A stretch of 64,000 nucleotides of DNA. It comes from Azospirillum rugosum. Its GTDB lineage: Bacteria > Pseudomonadota > Alphaproteobacteria > Azospirillales > Azospirillaceae. Made by a program: the position numbers and the translations under genes. The notes beneath the pieces are model-generated. The model was not told where the DNA came from, did not search any database, and saw nothing but the letters and a program-made list of their open reading frames with translations. The DNA lies in the NCBI RefSeq assembly GCF_017876155.1, contig NZ_JAGINP010000010.1, positions 174,786-238,785 of the forward strand, in the 5' to 3' direction. Of the stretch, positions 44,482-52,936 are shown piece after piece. Each line of letters begins with the position of its first letter. Positions within the stretch are counted from its first letter, which is position 1.

Positions 44482-45260
44482 AGGCGATCGTCCTCAGCGC
44501 CGGGCAGGGCAAGCGGCTACTGCCACTGACGGACTCCCGGCCGAAATGCCTGCTGCCCTTCGCCGGCCGGCCGTTGCTGGAATGGCAGCTCCGCGCGCTC
44601 GCGATGCAGGGTGTCGCCGAAGCGATCGTCGTCGTCGGCTTCGCGGCGGAGGCCGTGGAGACGGCGCTGGAGCGCCTCGATGTGCCGGGCCTGCGCGTCC
44701 GTACGCTGTTCAACCCCTTCTACAGCGTCGCCGACAACATCGGCAGCTGCTATGTGGCGCTGCCGGAGATGACCGGCGACTTCCTCGTGCTGAACGGCGA
44801 CACGCTGTTCGAGCCGGCCGTGCTGGGAACGCTTCTCGCCAACGCGACCGCCCCGGTAACCGTCACCATCGACCGCAAGGAGCGGTACGACGCCGACGAC
44901 ATGAAGGTCTGCCTGGACGGCGGGAGCCAGCTGCTCGCCATCGGCAAGACCCTGCCGGCAGACAGCGTCGACGGCGAATCCATCGGCATGCTGCTGTTCC
45001 GCGGCGACGGCGGCGCGCGCTTCGCCGGCTCGATCCAGGCGGTGATCCGCGAAGCCGAGGGGCCACGCCGTTGGTACCTGTCGGCAATCGACCGGCTGGC
45101 CCGCAACGACGGCGGCGTGGAGGTCGTGTCCATCGAAGGGCACCAGTGGGGCGAGGTCGATTTCCCCGCCGACGTTGAACACGCCCGGCGGCTGGTCGAG
45201 GGATGGGTCGCGGCCGGACGCTTTGCCCTGCCCGCAGTGGACGAGCGCCTGTCGGCGTGA
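44478..45260 (+). CDS. Sugar/polyol-phosphate nucleotidyltransferase (NTP transferase)
   Basis: About 260 residues. The signature L-S-A-G-Q-G-K-R-L-x-P-L-T with P-K-C-L-L-P-F (residues about 5-28) is that of NTP transferases such as glucose-1-P and phosphocholine cytidylyl/uridylyl transferases. N-G-D-T-L-F holds the metal Asp, and E-V-D-F-P-A-D near the end is the second acidic motif. It probably makes a CDP- or UDP-activated head group. In Caulobacter a cytidylyltransferase (CpgD) provides CDP-glycerate for ceramide diphosphoglycerate; this is a plausible analogue but the substrate here is inferred. The GTG at 44478 overlaps the spt stop (GTGA). Confidence 0.8.
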   Translation: MKAIVLSAGQGKRLLPLTDSRPKCLLPFAGRPLLEWQLRALAMQGVAEAIVVVGFAAEAVETALERLDVPGLRVRTLFNPFYSVADNIGSCYVALPEMTGDFLVLNGDTLFEPAVLGTLLANATAPVTVTIDRKERYDADDMKVCLDGGSQLLAIGKTLPADSVDGESIGMLLFRGDGGARFAGSIQAVIREAEGPRRWYLSAIDRLARNDGGVEVVSIEGHQWGEVDFPADVEHARRLVEGWVAAGRFALPAVDERLSA

Positions 45261-45300
45261 GACTCCTTTGCAGAGAGCAATGAACATTGGAGGCGACGCC

Positions 45301-45735
45301 GTGTCGAACGCGACCATGCGGAAGTTTGGCTATCCGCACTCCCTGGTGGTGGAAACACCTCATTGGGCGGTTCTGGTCCGCCCGCAGCAGGTGACCCTGG
45401 GCTCGCTGGTCCTGGCCTGCCGGGAACCGGTGACGTCCTTCGGCCAGGTGAGCGGGGCGGCCTTCGCCGACCTGCGCGACACCGTGGCCGGGGTGGAGAC
45501 GGTGCTGTCCGGCTTCGTGTCCTATGAGAAGATCAATCACCTGATGCTGATGATGGTGGACCCGGACGTCCACTTCCACGTCATCCCGCGTTACCAGGGC
45601 ACGCGTCAATTCGATGGCGTGGAGTTCCCCGATGTCGGCTGGCCCGGCCCGCCCGCCCTGGGCAGCTTTGTCGAGCCGCCGCCCGCGCTGTTCGACCGGA
45701 TCGTGCAGGCTCTGCGCGACCGGTGGAACGGCTGA
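45301..45735 (+). CDS. HIT-family hydrolase/transferase
   Basis: About 144 residues. The HIT triad region is H-F-H-V-I-P-R-Y (His-x-His-x-hydrophobic), here with only two histidines in the core, as in diadenosine-type branches. Such enzymes cleave or transfer nucleotidyl groups. The GTG at 45301 has GGAGG 7 nt upstream and is preferred over the ATG at 45280, which would contain that site inside the coding region. In the island it may recycle or act on nucleotide-activated intermediates (inference). Confidence 0.78.
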   Translation: MSNATMRKFGYPHSLVVETPHWAVLVRPQQVTLGSLVLACREPVTSFGQVSGAAFADLRDTVAGVETVLSGFVSYEKINHLMLMMVDPDVHFHVIPRYQGTRQFDGVEFPDVGWPGPPALGSFVEPPPALFDRIVQALRDRWNG

Positions 45736-45771
45736 CAGCCCAGGATCGCACGCCGCCAGGAAACGCCGCCC

Positions 45772-46959
45772 ATGCGCCTGATCGACCGGTACATCCTGCT
45801 TCAGACCGCGACGCCGCTCGGCGTCTCGCTGTCCGTCGTGCTGGCCGCGCTGGTGCTTGAGCGGGTCCTGCGTCTGTTCGATCTGGTGGCGCAGCAGGGC
45901 AAATCCTTCGGCCCGGTCCTGACCATGGCCATGAGCCTGGTTCCACACTACCTGGGGTTGGCGCTGCCCGCGGCCTTCTTCATCAGCATCTTCCTGGTGA
46001 CCGCGCGGTTCAGCGGGGACAGCGAACTCGACGCGCTGCGCGGCTGCGGCCTGTCCATCCGGCGGTTCGCCCGGCCCCTGCTCGGGCTCGGGCTCGGGTT
46101 GACGCTGTTCAGCCTCGCCCTCTATGGCTACATCCAACCCTATTCCCGTTACGCCTACCGCGCGATCCTCCACGCGGTGACCAACGCGCCCTGGGACGCC
46201 TCCGTGGTGGCCGGCACCTTCATCGAAGCAGGGGGAGGCTATACCCTTTACGCCGACCGGATGGACAGCACCGGCCAATGGCTGGAGAACGTCTTCGTCC
46301 ATGAACGGCAGGACGACGGCACGGAGATCGCCACCACCGCTCGACGCGGCGAATTGCAACTGAGCGATGACGGCACACAGATGTCGGTCCTGCTGCAAGA
46401 CGCCGTGCAGATCCGCAGCGTTGCCGGCAAGCGCGATGCCGTACTGGGGTTCAACCGCCTTCTGCTCGGCCGTCCCTTCACCGTGAAAAGCCCCTTGTTC
46501 CGCAACCGCGGCGACAGCGAGCGCGAAATGACGCTGACGGAACTGCGCGACGCGTGGAGGCACCCGGAGTCGAAGGTTCCGCACAGCCGGCTGAAGGCGG
46601 AGTTCCACGCGCGGCTGGTCCGGTCGCTCTCCCTGCTCGTCCTGCCCATGCTGGCCGTTCCCATGGGAATGGCGGCAAAGCGGACCTTCCGCTGGCAGGG
46701 GATCGCCGTGGCCGCCGTCATCCTGCTGCTCTACCATCATGCCGTTCAGTTGGGCGAGAGCCTGGCCGACCTGGGACGCGCTGATCCGTTGTACAGCCTG
46801 TGGGGACCGTTCGCGGTCTTCGCGGTCGGCTGCATCGCCCTGTTCGCAAACACCGACCGGCGTCCCGGCACCAACCCCTTTGACGCGCTGTTCGAGCGGG
46901 TTGAAGGCATCACCTGGCACGTCCGCCGTATCCTCCCGCGCTGGAGGATGCCGACGTGA
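45772..46959 (+). CDS. lptF: LptF/LptG (YjgP/YjgQ)-family permease
   Basis: About 395 residues. LptF/G layout: an N-terminal pair of membrane segments (R-L-I-D-R-Y-I-L then about 15-90), a large periplasmic beta-jellyroll domain (about 140-290), then three C-terminal membrane segments (about 290-375). Known LptFG extract LPS from the inner membrane together with LptB2C. Here the pair sits in a sphingolipid island with no LptB/C/A gene nearby, so it may be a dedicated sphingolipid extractor (inference). The gene overlaps the next one by 4 nt. RBS AGGAAA lies upstream of ATG 45772. Confidence 0.88.
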   Translation: MRLIDRYILLQTATPLGVSLSVVLAALVLERVLRLFDLVAQQGKSFGPVLTMAMSLVPHYLGLALPAAFFISIFLVTARFSGDSELDALRGCGLSIRRFARPLLGLGLGLTLFSLALYGYIQPYSRYAYRAILHAVTNAPWDASVVAGTFIEAGGGYTLYADRMDSTGQWLENVFVHERQDDGTEIATTARRGELQLSDDGTQMSVLLQDAVQIRSVAGKRDAVLGFNRLLLGRPFTVKSPLFRNRGDSEREMTLTELRDAWRHPESKVPHSRLKAEFHARLVRSLSLLVLPMLAVPMGMAAKRTFRWQGIAVAAVILLLYHHAVQLGESLADLGRADPLYSLWGPFAVFAVGCIALFANTDRRPGTNPFDALFERVEGITWHVRRILPRWRMPT

Positions 46960-48029
46960 TGCTCATCCGCTACGTCTCGCGGGCCTTCGCCGGGCGGTTC
47001 CTGGCCGTGCTGCTGGCCTTTGCGGCCCTGCTGCAATTGCTCGACCTGCTGGACAAGGCGAGCACGGTGCTTGAGCGCGGGCGGGGCGCGGCCGACCTGC
47101 TGACCTACATCGCCCTGCGCCTGCCCATGTTCGTGAACCAGCTCGTGCCGCTGGCCGTGCTGATCGGCGCGCTCAGCGCCTTCATGACGCTGGCCCGGAA
47201 CAACGAGGTGGTCGCCCTGCGCTCGGCCGGCGCCTCGCCCTGGCTGTTCCTTCGCCTGCTGGTCCCGACCGTGGCCGTTATCGTCCTGCTGCATCTGCTG
47301 CTTCTGGATCAGGTGGTGCCGCGGGCTGAGCAGGCCCTGCAGGACTGGTGGGCAGCGCGCGCGGCTCCCACGGCGCAAGCCGAGGACGCCCCCGCCAAGC
47401 CGGTGTGGATGCGCGTCGGCAACAGCATCGTCTCCATCGCGACGGTGGACAACCACGGCCGTCAGCTGACCGGCGTGACCATCGTGTCCCGGGACGAGCA
47501 GGGCCGGGCGACCGGCCGCATCGTGGCGCAGAACGCCGACTGGGGAAGCGGGCGCTGGACGCTCCACGGCGCCGAGGTGCTGACCCTGCGGCACAGCGCT
47601 CAGCTGGAGGAACACCGCAACGTGCTTCCCTGGCCGGACGGCCCGTCCCCCGACAACGTTGCCTTTGTCGCCAATCCCACGCAGTTCCTGTCGCTCCATC
47701 GGATCCGGTCCATCCTGGACGGCGCGTGGTCCGGCACGAAGCATCGCGCCTATTACGAAACCCAGATGCAGAAGACCTTCTCCATCCCCGCCTCGTCCGT
47801 CGTCATGCTGCTGCTCGCGCAGCCGGCGCTGCACGGCATCCGCCGCAGCCAGCGGTTCGGTTCCGGCCTCGCCGCCGGCTTGGTCCTGGGGCTGGTGTTC
47901 CTGCTGCTGCAAGGGCTGCTGTCCGCGCTGGCGGAGGCCGGCACGCTTCCCCCTATTCTCGCCGTCTGGTCCCCGCTGGTGCTCTTCGGCTGCATCGGCG
48001 GGACGGTCCTGCTGTCGCTGGAGGAGTGA
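46956..48029 (+). CDS. lptG: LptF/LptG (YjgP/YjgQ)-family permease, second subunit
   Basis: About 357 residues with the same topology as the preceding protein: two membrane segments, a periplasmic jellyroll, three C-terminal segments. GTG 46956 (GGAGG upstream at 46943) overlaps the stop of the first permease gene; the ATG at 46959 is an alternative. The two adjacent genes are expected to form a heterodimer in the inner membrane. A cytoplasmic ATPase partner would have to come from elsewhere in the genome. Confidence 0.88.
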   Translation: MMLIRYVSRAFAGRFLAVLLAFAALLQLLDLLDKASTVLERGRGAADLLTYIALRLPMFVNQLVPLAVLIGALSAFMTLARNNEVVALRSAGASPWLFLRLLVPTVAVIVLLHLLLLDQVVPRAEQALQDWWAARAAPTAQAEDAPAKPVWMRVGNSIVSIATVDNHGRQLTGVTIVSRDEQGRATGRIVAQNADWGSGRWTLHGAEVLTLRHSAQLEEHRNVLPWPDGPSPDNVAFVANPTQFLSLHRIRSILDGAWSGTKHRAYYETQMQKTFSIPASSVVMLLLAQPALHGIRRSQRFGSGLAAGLVLGLVFLLLQGLLSALAEAGTLPPILAVWSPLVLFGCIGGTVLLSLEE

Positions 48030-48032
48030 GCG

Positions 48033-48833
48033 ATGTCGGTTGCTTCCAAGCAGCGCACCCCCAAGACGGGCTGGAAAGGCCGGACCTGCGATCTCGGCCG
48101 GATGAGCTTCCAGGAGCTGCTGGTGTCCTACGCGACCTACCCGGCGATCCAGGTCTACGCGGCCATCGCCCTGGTCGCGACGGTGCTGGCCGTTGCGCGG
48201 ACGGAGCACGGCGGCCGCACCGCGCTCGCCGCGCTGAGCATGGTGCTGCTTTATCCGCTGGTGGAATACGGCCTGCACCGCTACGTGCTGCACGCCCGGC
48301 TCCTCTACAAGTCGCGCCTGACCGCGGCGCTGTGGAAGCGCATCCATTTCGACCACCACCAGGATCCGCACCGGCTGGAGGTGCTGTTCGGCTCCCTGAC
48401 CAACACGCTGCCGCTGATCCTGGCCCTCGCCCTTCCCATCGGCTGGGCGGTGGACGGGCTGACCGGGGCCGCGGCGGCACTGGCCAGCGCCACGACGCTG
48501 ATGTGCCTGTACGAGTTCTGCCACTGCATGCAGCACCTGAACGTCAAGCCGAAGAGCCCTTTCCTGCGGCGCATCAAGCAGCGCCACATGGCGCATCATT
48601 TCCACGACGAGACCAGCAACTTCGGCATCACCTCCCCGCTGATCGACCATCTCGCCGGCACCCTGTCCGACGAGGCGCGGGGGCGGCCGCGCAGCCCCAC
48701 CGTCTTCAACCTGGGCTACGATGCGGAGGAGGCGAAGCGCTATCCCTGGGTGGCCGAGCTGACCGGCGCCGCGCCCCGCGACTGCCCGCCCGGTCTGCGG
48801 GACAGTCTGTGGGACAAGGAGGACCGTCCATGA
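48033..48833 (+). CDS. Fatty acid hydroxylase/sterol desaturase-family enzyme
   Basis: About 266 residues with 4-5 membrane segments and the histidine-rich di-metal motifs of the FA_hydroxylase superfamily: H-R-Y-V-L-H, H-F-D-H-H, H-C-M-Q-H and H-M-A-H-H-F-H. Such enzymes hydroxylate fatty acids, sterols or sphingoid bases (as SUR2 in yeast). Within this island a ceramide or sphinganine hydroxylase is the likely role. Starts 4 nt after the LptG stop and overlaps the GNAT gene's ATG by 4 nt (ATGA). Confidence 0.86.
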   Translation: MSVASKQRTPKTGWKGRTCDLGRMSFQELLVSYATYPAIQVYAAIALVATVLAVARTEHGGRTALAALSMVLLYPLVEYGLHRYVLHARLLYKSRLTAALWKRIHFDHHQDPHRLEVLFGSLTNTLPLILALALPIGWAVDGLTGAAAALASATTLMCLYEFCHCMQHLNVKPKSPFLRRIKQRHMAHHFHDETSNFGITSPLIDHLAGTLSDEARGRPRSPTVFNLGYDAEEAKRYPWVAELTGAAPRDCPPGLRDSLWDKEDRP

Positions 48834-50002
48834 CCGACTACCTCGACCATCCGCTCGCAACGGCGGTGCCGGAACGGCCTGCGGCGACCGACGTCGAGAT
48901 CGTGTCGGCCACCGGCCGGGCTGCCATGGAGCGGTTCATCCGCCTGCCGTTCGATCTGCACCGCGACGATCCCCTGTGGGTGCCGCCGCTGCTGATGGAA
49001 CGCCGCGCCGCCCTGTCGCCCAAGGGCAATCCCTTTTTCCGCCACGCCGACGCGGCCTTCTGGATCGCGCGGCGGCAGGGCCGCGACGTCGGCCGGATCA
49101 GCGCCCAGATCGACCGGCTGGCCGGGGCCGGGACGGGCCATTTCGGCATGCTCGCCGCGGTGGACGACGCAGCGGTCGTTGCGGCCCTGACGGAAACGGC
49201 GGAACGGTGGTTGCGGGCACGGGCCGTCGGGCGGGTGCTCGGCCCCTTCAACCTGTCGATCAACGAGGAGACCGGGTTGCTGGTCGATGGATTCGACACG
49301 CCGCCCATGCTGATGATGGGGCACGACCGCCCCCACCTCGGCCCGCTTCTGGAGCGCGCGGGCTACACCAAGGCCAAGGACGTGCTGGCCTACCTCACCG
49401 ACGATCCGGAACTGCCGGCCGGCATCAAGGCCATCCTCGACCGGCCGCTGCCGCCCAACGTTCGCGTCCGCCGGCTGCGCATGGCCGATTACCGGCGCGA
49501 GGTCGGCACGTTGACCGACATCTTCAACGACGCCTGGAGCGGCAACTGGGGCTTCGTCCCGCTGACCCCGGACGAGGTCGATCACATGGCCCGGCAGATG
49601 AAGCCGCTGATCGACGAGCGGCTGGTCTGGTTCGCCGAGGTGGATGGGGAACCGGCGGCCTTTGCCGTCTGCCTGCCCAACCTGAACGAGGCGATCCACG
49701 ACCTGAACGGCCGGCTGCTGCCCGTCGGCTGGGCCAAGCTGCTGTGGCGCCTGAAGGTGTCCGGCGTGCGCAGCGCCCGCGTGCCGCTGATGGGGGTTCG
49801 GCGCAAGCACGCCGGCAGCATGATGGGCAGCCTGCTCGCCTTCCTGATCATGGCCGCGATCCGCCGCGAGGCCGCGGCGCTGGGCCTGCACCGCATCGAA
49901 ATGTCCTGGGTGCTGGAGGACAACCGGCCCATGCGCCGGATCGCCGAGGCGGTCGGCGGGCGGGCCTACAAGACCTACCGTATCTATGGGAAAGCGTTGT
50001 GA
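48830..50002 (+). CDS. bcerS: GNAT-like acyltransferase, bacterial ceramide synthase candidate
   Basis: About 390 residues. Two tandem acetyltransferase-like halves; the N-terminus F-I-R-L-P-F-D-L-H-R-D-D-P-L-W-V-P-P-L is characteristic of the GNAT-like family that contains the Caulobacter ceramide synthase bCerS. The C-terminal half ends A-L-G-L-H-R-I-E-M-S-W-V-L-E-D-N, a typical GNAT helix/strand. bCerS acylates 3-ketosphinganine. By context (spt, cerR, acp) the same role is likely here. Overlaps both neighbours by 4 nt, so translation is coupled. No signal peptide. Confidence 0.82.
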   Translation: MTDYLDHPLATAVPERPAATDVEIVSATGRAAMERFIRLPFDLHRDDPLWVPPLLMERRAALSPKGNPFFRHADAAFWIARRQGRDVGRISAQIDRLAGAGTGHFGMLAAVDDAAVVAALTETAERWLRARAVGRVLGPFNLSINEETGLLVDGFDTPPMLMMGHDRPHLGPLLERAGYTKAKDVLAYLTDDPELPAGIKAILDRPLPPNVRVRRLRMADYRREVGTLTDIFNDAWSGNWGFVPLTPDEVDHMARQMKPLIDERLVWFAEVDGEPAAFAVCLPNLNEAIHDLNGRLLPVGWAKLLWRLKVSGVRSARVPLMGVRRKHAGSMMGSLLAFLIMAAIRREAAALGLHRIEMSWVLEDNRPMRRIAEAVGGRAYKTYRIYGKAL

Positions 50003-50847
50003 GCCGGACCATTTCCGCAGATCGTAACGTCACGGCCATCGTGCTGGCCGGCAGCCGCGGTCCGACCGACCCGGTTGCCGTCGCGGCCGGGGTGTCGCAC
50101 AAGGCGCTGGCCCCGGTGGCCGGCGTGCCGATGCTGGCGCGCGTGCTGGAGACGCTGTCCACCGTCCCGCGCATCGAACGGATCATCGTGCCGATCGAGC
50201 GTCCGGAGTTGGTGCTGGAGCATCCGGCCTTCGCCCCTTTCCTGGAGCGCGGCACCGTGACGGTGATTCCGGCGGCGAGTTCGCCGAGCCGCAGCGTGCT
50301 GGCCGCTCTGGACGCGGTGCCGTCGCCCTTCCCTTGCCTCGTCACCACCGCCGACCACCCGCTGCTGACGCCGGCGATGGTCGAGCATTTCTGGACCCAT
50401 CTGCCGTCCGACGCCGACGCGGCCGTGGGACTCGCCCGGTCGGAGACCATCCGCGCGGCCTATCCCGAAACGCGCCGCACCTACCTGCGATTCAGCGAGG
50501 GCGCCTACAGCGGCTGCAACCTCTTCGCCCTGCGCACGGCGGCCGCGCGCACCGTCGTATCCTTCTGGCGCCGGGTGGAGCAGGACCGCAAGAAGCCGTG
50601 GCGCATGATCCGCATGCTCGGCCCCGGCACGCTGCTGTCCTACGCGCTCGGCCGCCTGCGCCTCGACACGGCGCTGGCCACCTTCGGCCGGCGCACCGGC
50701 ACGGTGCTCGCGGCGGTGGACATGCCCTTCGCCAACGCGGCGGTCGACGTGGACCGGCCGGACGATCTCACGCTGGCTGACGCGATCCTGGCCGGGCGCT
50801 GCGGCGGGGCCCGGGTTCAGCCTCAGGACCAGGTCGCCGCGTCATGA
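49999..50847 (+). CDS. NTP transferase (MobA-like/IspD-like nucleotidyltransferase)
   Basis: About 282 residues. A nucleotidyltransferase start V-L-A-G-S-R-G (residues about 15-21), P-V-A-G-V-P-M-L-A-R-V-L, then T-T-A-D-H-P-L-L with the metal Asp. The C-terminal portion ends V-D-V-D-R-P-D-D-L, a common feature of MobA/GlmU-like folds. It likely activates a phosphorylated head group with a nucleotide. It is the second such enzyme in the island. GTG 49999 overlaps the bCerS-like stop. Its 3' end overlaps the antisense metallophosphoesterase gene by 25 bp. Confidence 0.78.
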   Translation: MSRTISADRNVTAIVLAGSRGPTDPVAVAAGVSHKALAPVAGVPMLARVLETLSTVPRIERIIVPIERPELVLEHPAFAPFLERGTVTVIPAASSPSRSVLAALDAVPSPFPCLVTTADHPLLTPAMVEHFWTHLPSDADAAVGLARSETIRAAYPETRRTYLRFSEGAYSGCNLFALRTAAARTVVSFWRRVEQDRKKPWRMIRMLGPGTLLSYALGRLRLDTALATFGRRTGTVLAAVDMPFANAAVDVDRPDDLTLADAILAGRCGGARVQPQDQVAAS

Positions 50848-51746
50848 CGCTCGTAGGTCATCGCATAGCGCATTTCGGTGCGAAAGCCATCCGCGGTGTA
50901 GCCGCGCACCAGGGCGGACAGCCGCCACGCGCCATCCCGCCGTCCGACGGTGAACTGGTTCCAGTGGGCCGCCTGCCCCCGGCCGATGGGTGCTGCCGAG
51001 GCCGACGCCACGCCGATCACCGGGATCGCGGCACCCCGCCCCGGCAGAGAGCCGATCTGGTTGCAGTGGTGATGCCCGTGCAGCACCAATTCGGCGCCGC
51101 CTCGCGCGAGGACATCCTGCACGTGGCGGCGGTCCGTCAGCGCCTTGCGCGGCGACCGGCCGACCAGAATCGGCGCATGGTGCATCAGCACGACGCGGAA
51201 CAGACCTCGCCGGCCGAGATCGGCGAGGACCGCTTCCAGACGGGCGGCCTGCGCCGCGCCCACCGTGCCGGTGGCGAGCAGCGGCGGGGTCGGCACGGCC
51301 GTGGAGACGCCCACGAAGGCGACCGGCCCACGGACACGGACGAACGGGAAGCCCTCGGCCGGTGCGTCGCCGGTCATCCAGGGCTGCCACCGGCCGAGCC
51401 CGATGTCCCAGGGCACCCGGACGGTCGCGTCGTGATTGCCCGGCACGACGGACACCTGGTCCGGCGAGCCCACCTGCTCCAGCCAAGCCCGCGCGCGCTC
51501 GAACTCGTCCGGCAGGGCAATGTTCGTCAGATCGCCTGTGACCACGACGTGGTCCGGGGCGTGCGCGGCCACATCGGCCAGGAGTGCCGCCAGGATCTCC
51601 GGCCGGTGGATCGCGTGCCGTTTGCGCCGCCAGGACAGCAGCCCCAGCGACCGCTTGCCCGCAAGCGCCCACAACCCGCCCGACCGACCGGGTGGCAAGG
51701 GCAGGTGCGCGTCGGAGAAATGGGCGAAGCGAAAACCAGTCTGCAT
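50823..51746 (-). CDS. Metallophosphoesterase
   Basis: About 307 residues. Calcineurin-like motifs: F-S-D-A-H-L, V-T-G-D-L-T-N, V-P-G-N-H-D, and H-G-H-H-H, which together ligate two metals. It is cytoplasmic; may hydrolyse phosphoesters, UDP-lipid X-like or nucleotide-head-group compounds. It lies on the opposite strand inside the sphingolipid island. The 3' end overlaps the nucleotidyltransferase gene and the 5' end is only 17 bp from the divergent CDP-alcohol gene, so the promoters of these genes must overlap. ATG 51746 directly precedes the conserved start. Confidence 0.88.
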   Translation of the reverse strand: MQTGFRFAHFSDAHLPLPPGRSGGLWALAGKRSLGLLSWRRKRHAIHRPEILAALLADVAAHAPDHVVVTGDLTNIALPDEFERARAWLEQVGSPDQVSVVPGNHDATVRVPWDIGLGRWQPWMTGDAPAEGFPFVRVRGPVAFVGVSTAVPTPPLLATGTVGAAQAARLEAVLADLGRRGLFRVVLMHHAPILVGRSPRKALTDRRHVQDVLARGGAELVLHGHHHCNQIGSLPGRGAAIPVIGVASASAAPIGRGQAAHWNQFTVGRRDGAWRLSALVRGYTADGFRTEMRYAMTYERHDAATWS

Positions 51747-51763
51747 GATGAGGAAGATACCCG

Positions 51764-52936
51764 GTGAGCGACGTCGTTGACCATGCATGGACCGATGAGG
51801 GGGATCTTGTCGAGTCCGCAGGCCCGCCCATTGCGCGGATCCTCGGCGCGTGTCCGGTGCCGCTGTGGGGCATGTCCTCCGCGGAGCGGCTGACGCGATC
51901 CCTGCGTCGCGCGGGCGTGGCCGAGGTGCAACCCTGGACCGGCGCCGTGGATTTGGGCCACCGGCACCTTCTGGTGCGCGACGACCACGTGTTCGACGCG
52001 GTGCTGATCGCCGATCTCGCCCGCGCGCGCAACCTTGTGCTGACCACCGAGGCCGGGCGGCCGGTGGCCGCCGCTGTCGACGCCGACAAGGCGGAGGAGG
52101 CCGCGGCGCTGCTGACGGAGGGCGGAGCCATTCCCGAAGGGCTGCGCGCCGTTGCCCCCGGGGCGCTCAGCTCCGCCTACAACAACGCCCTGCGCAAGCG
52201 GGAGGCGCCTTATCTGCTGCCGCTGACGGCCGAGACGCTGCCCGCCGTGGAACGGCGCATGTTCGCCGGCTCCTACAAGGGTGTCACCGACCTCGTCACC
52301 AAATACGTCTGGCCGGCGCCAGCCCTGCGCGTCACGCGCTGGTGCGCGCAACGGGGCATCACGCCGAACGCGGTTACCTGGCTCAGCCTCGCCCTGGTGC
52401 TCCTCGCCATGGCCGCTTTCTGGCACGGCTGGTTCCTGTCCGGGCTGGCGATGGCCTGGGGCATGACCTTCCTGGACACCGTGGACGGCAAGCTCGCCCG
52501 CGTCACCCTGACAGCGACCAAGCTCGGCAACGTGTTCGACCACGGCATCGACCTGGTTCACCCGCCCTTTTGGTACTGGGCCTGGATCGTTGGGCTGGGC
52601 GCCGTCGGCCTTCCCCTGGCCGACGCGTGGCTGGTGCTGTCGGTCGTGGTCGGCGGCTACATCCTGCAGCGCTTGCAAGAAGGGCTGTTCATCGCCCTGT
52701 TCAAACTGGAAATCCACATCTGGCGGCGGTTCGACAGCTGGTTCCGGCTGATCACCGCGCGGCGCAACCCGAACCTGATCCTGCTCACCATCGGCGCGCT
52801 GGTTGGACGACCCGACGTGGGAATGCTGGCGGTGGCATGGTGGACCGTGGCCTCGCTGCTCGTCCACACGGTGCAGATCGTGCAGGCGCTGGGCGCGCGC
52901 CGGAGCGGGCCGCTGCAGTCCTGGCTGGCGCGATGA
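51764..52936 (+). CDS. CDP-alcohol phosphatidyltransferase with N-terminal NTase-like domain
   Basis: About 390 residues. The C-terminal membrane domain has the full CDP-alcohol phosphotransferase motif: D238-x2-D241-G242-x2-A-R-x8-G-x3-D-x3-D. The N-terminal 170 residues are soluble and resemble a degenerate sugar nucleotidyltransferase (S-S-A-E-R-L-T-R-S-L-R-R-A-G-V, then L-L-V-R-D-D-H-V-F), without the Gly-rich nucleotide signature. This architecture recalls bifunctional inositol-1-phosphate cytidylyltransferase/DIPP synthase. It should join a CDP-activated alcohol with a lipid or head group. Starts GTG 51764; overlaps the lipid kinase gene. Confidence 0.82.
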   Translation: MSDVVDHAWTDEGDLVESAGPPIARILGACPVPLWGMSSAERLTRSLRRAGVAEVQPWTGAVDLGHRHLLVRDDHVFDAVLIADLARARNLVLTTEAGRPVAAAVDADKAEEAAALLTEGGAIPEGLRAVAPGALSSAYNNALRKREAPYLLPLTAETLPAVERRMFAGSYKGVTDLVTKYVWPAPALRVTRWCAQRGITPNAVTWLSLALVLLAMAAFWHGWFLSGLAMAWGMTFLDTVDGKLARVTLTATKLGNVFDHGIDLVHPPFWYWAWIVGLGAVGLPLADAWLVLSVVVGGYILQRLQEGLFIALFKLEIHIWRRFDSWFRLITARRNPNLILLTIGALVGRPDVGMLAVAWWTVASLLVHTVQIVQALGARRSGPLQSWLAR

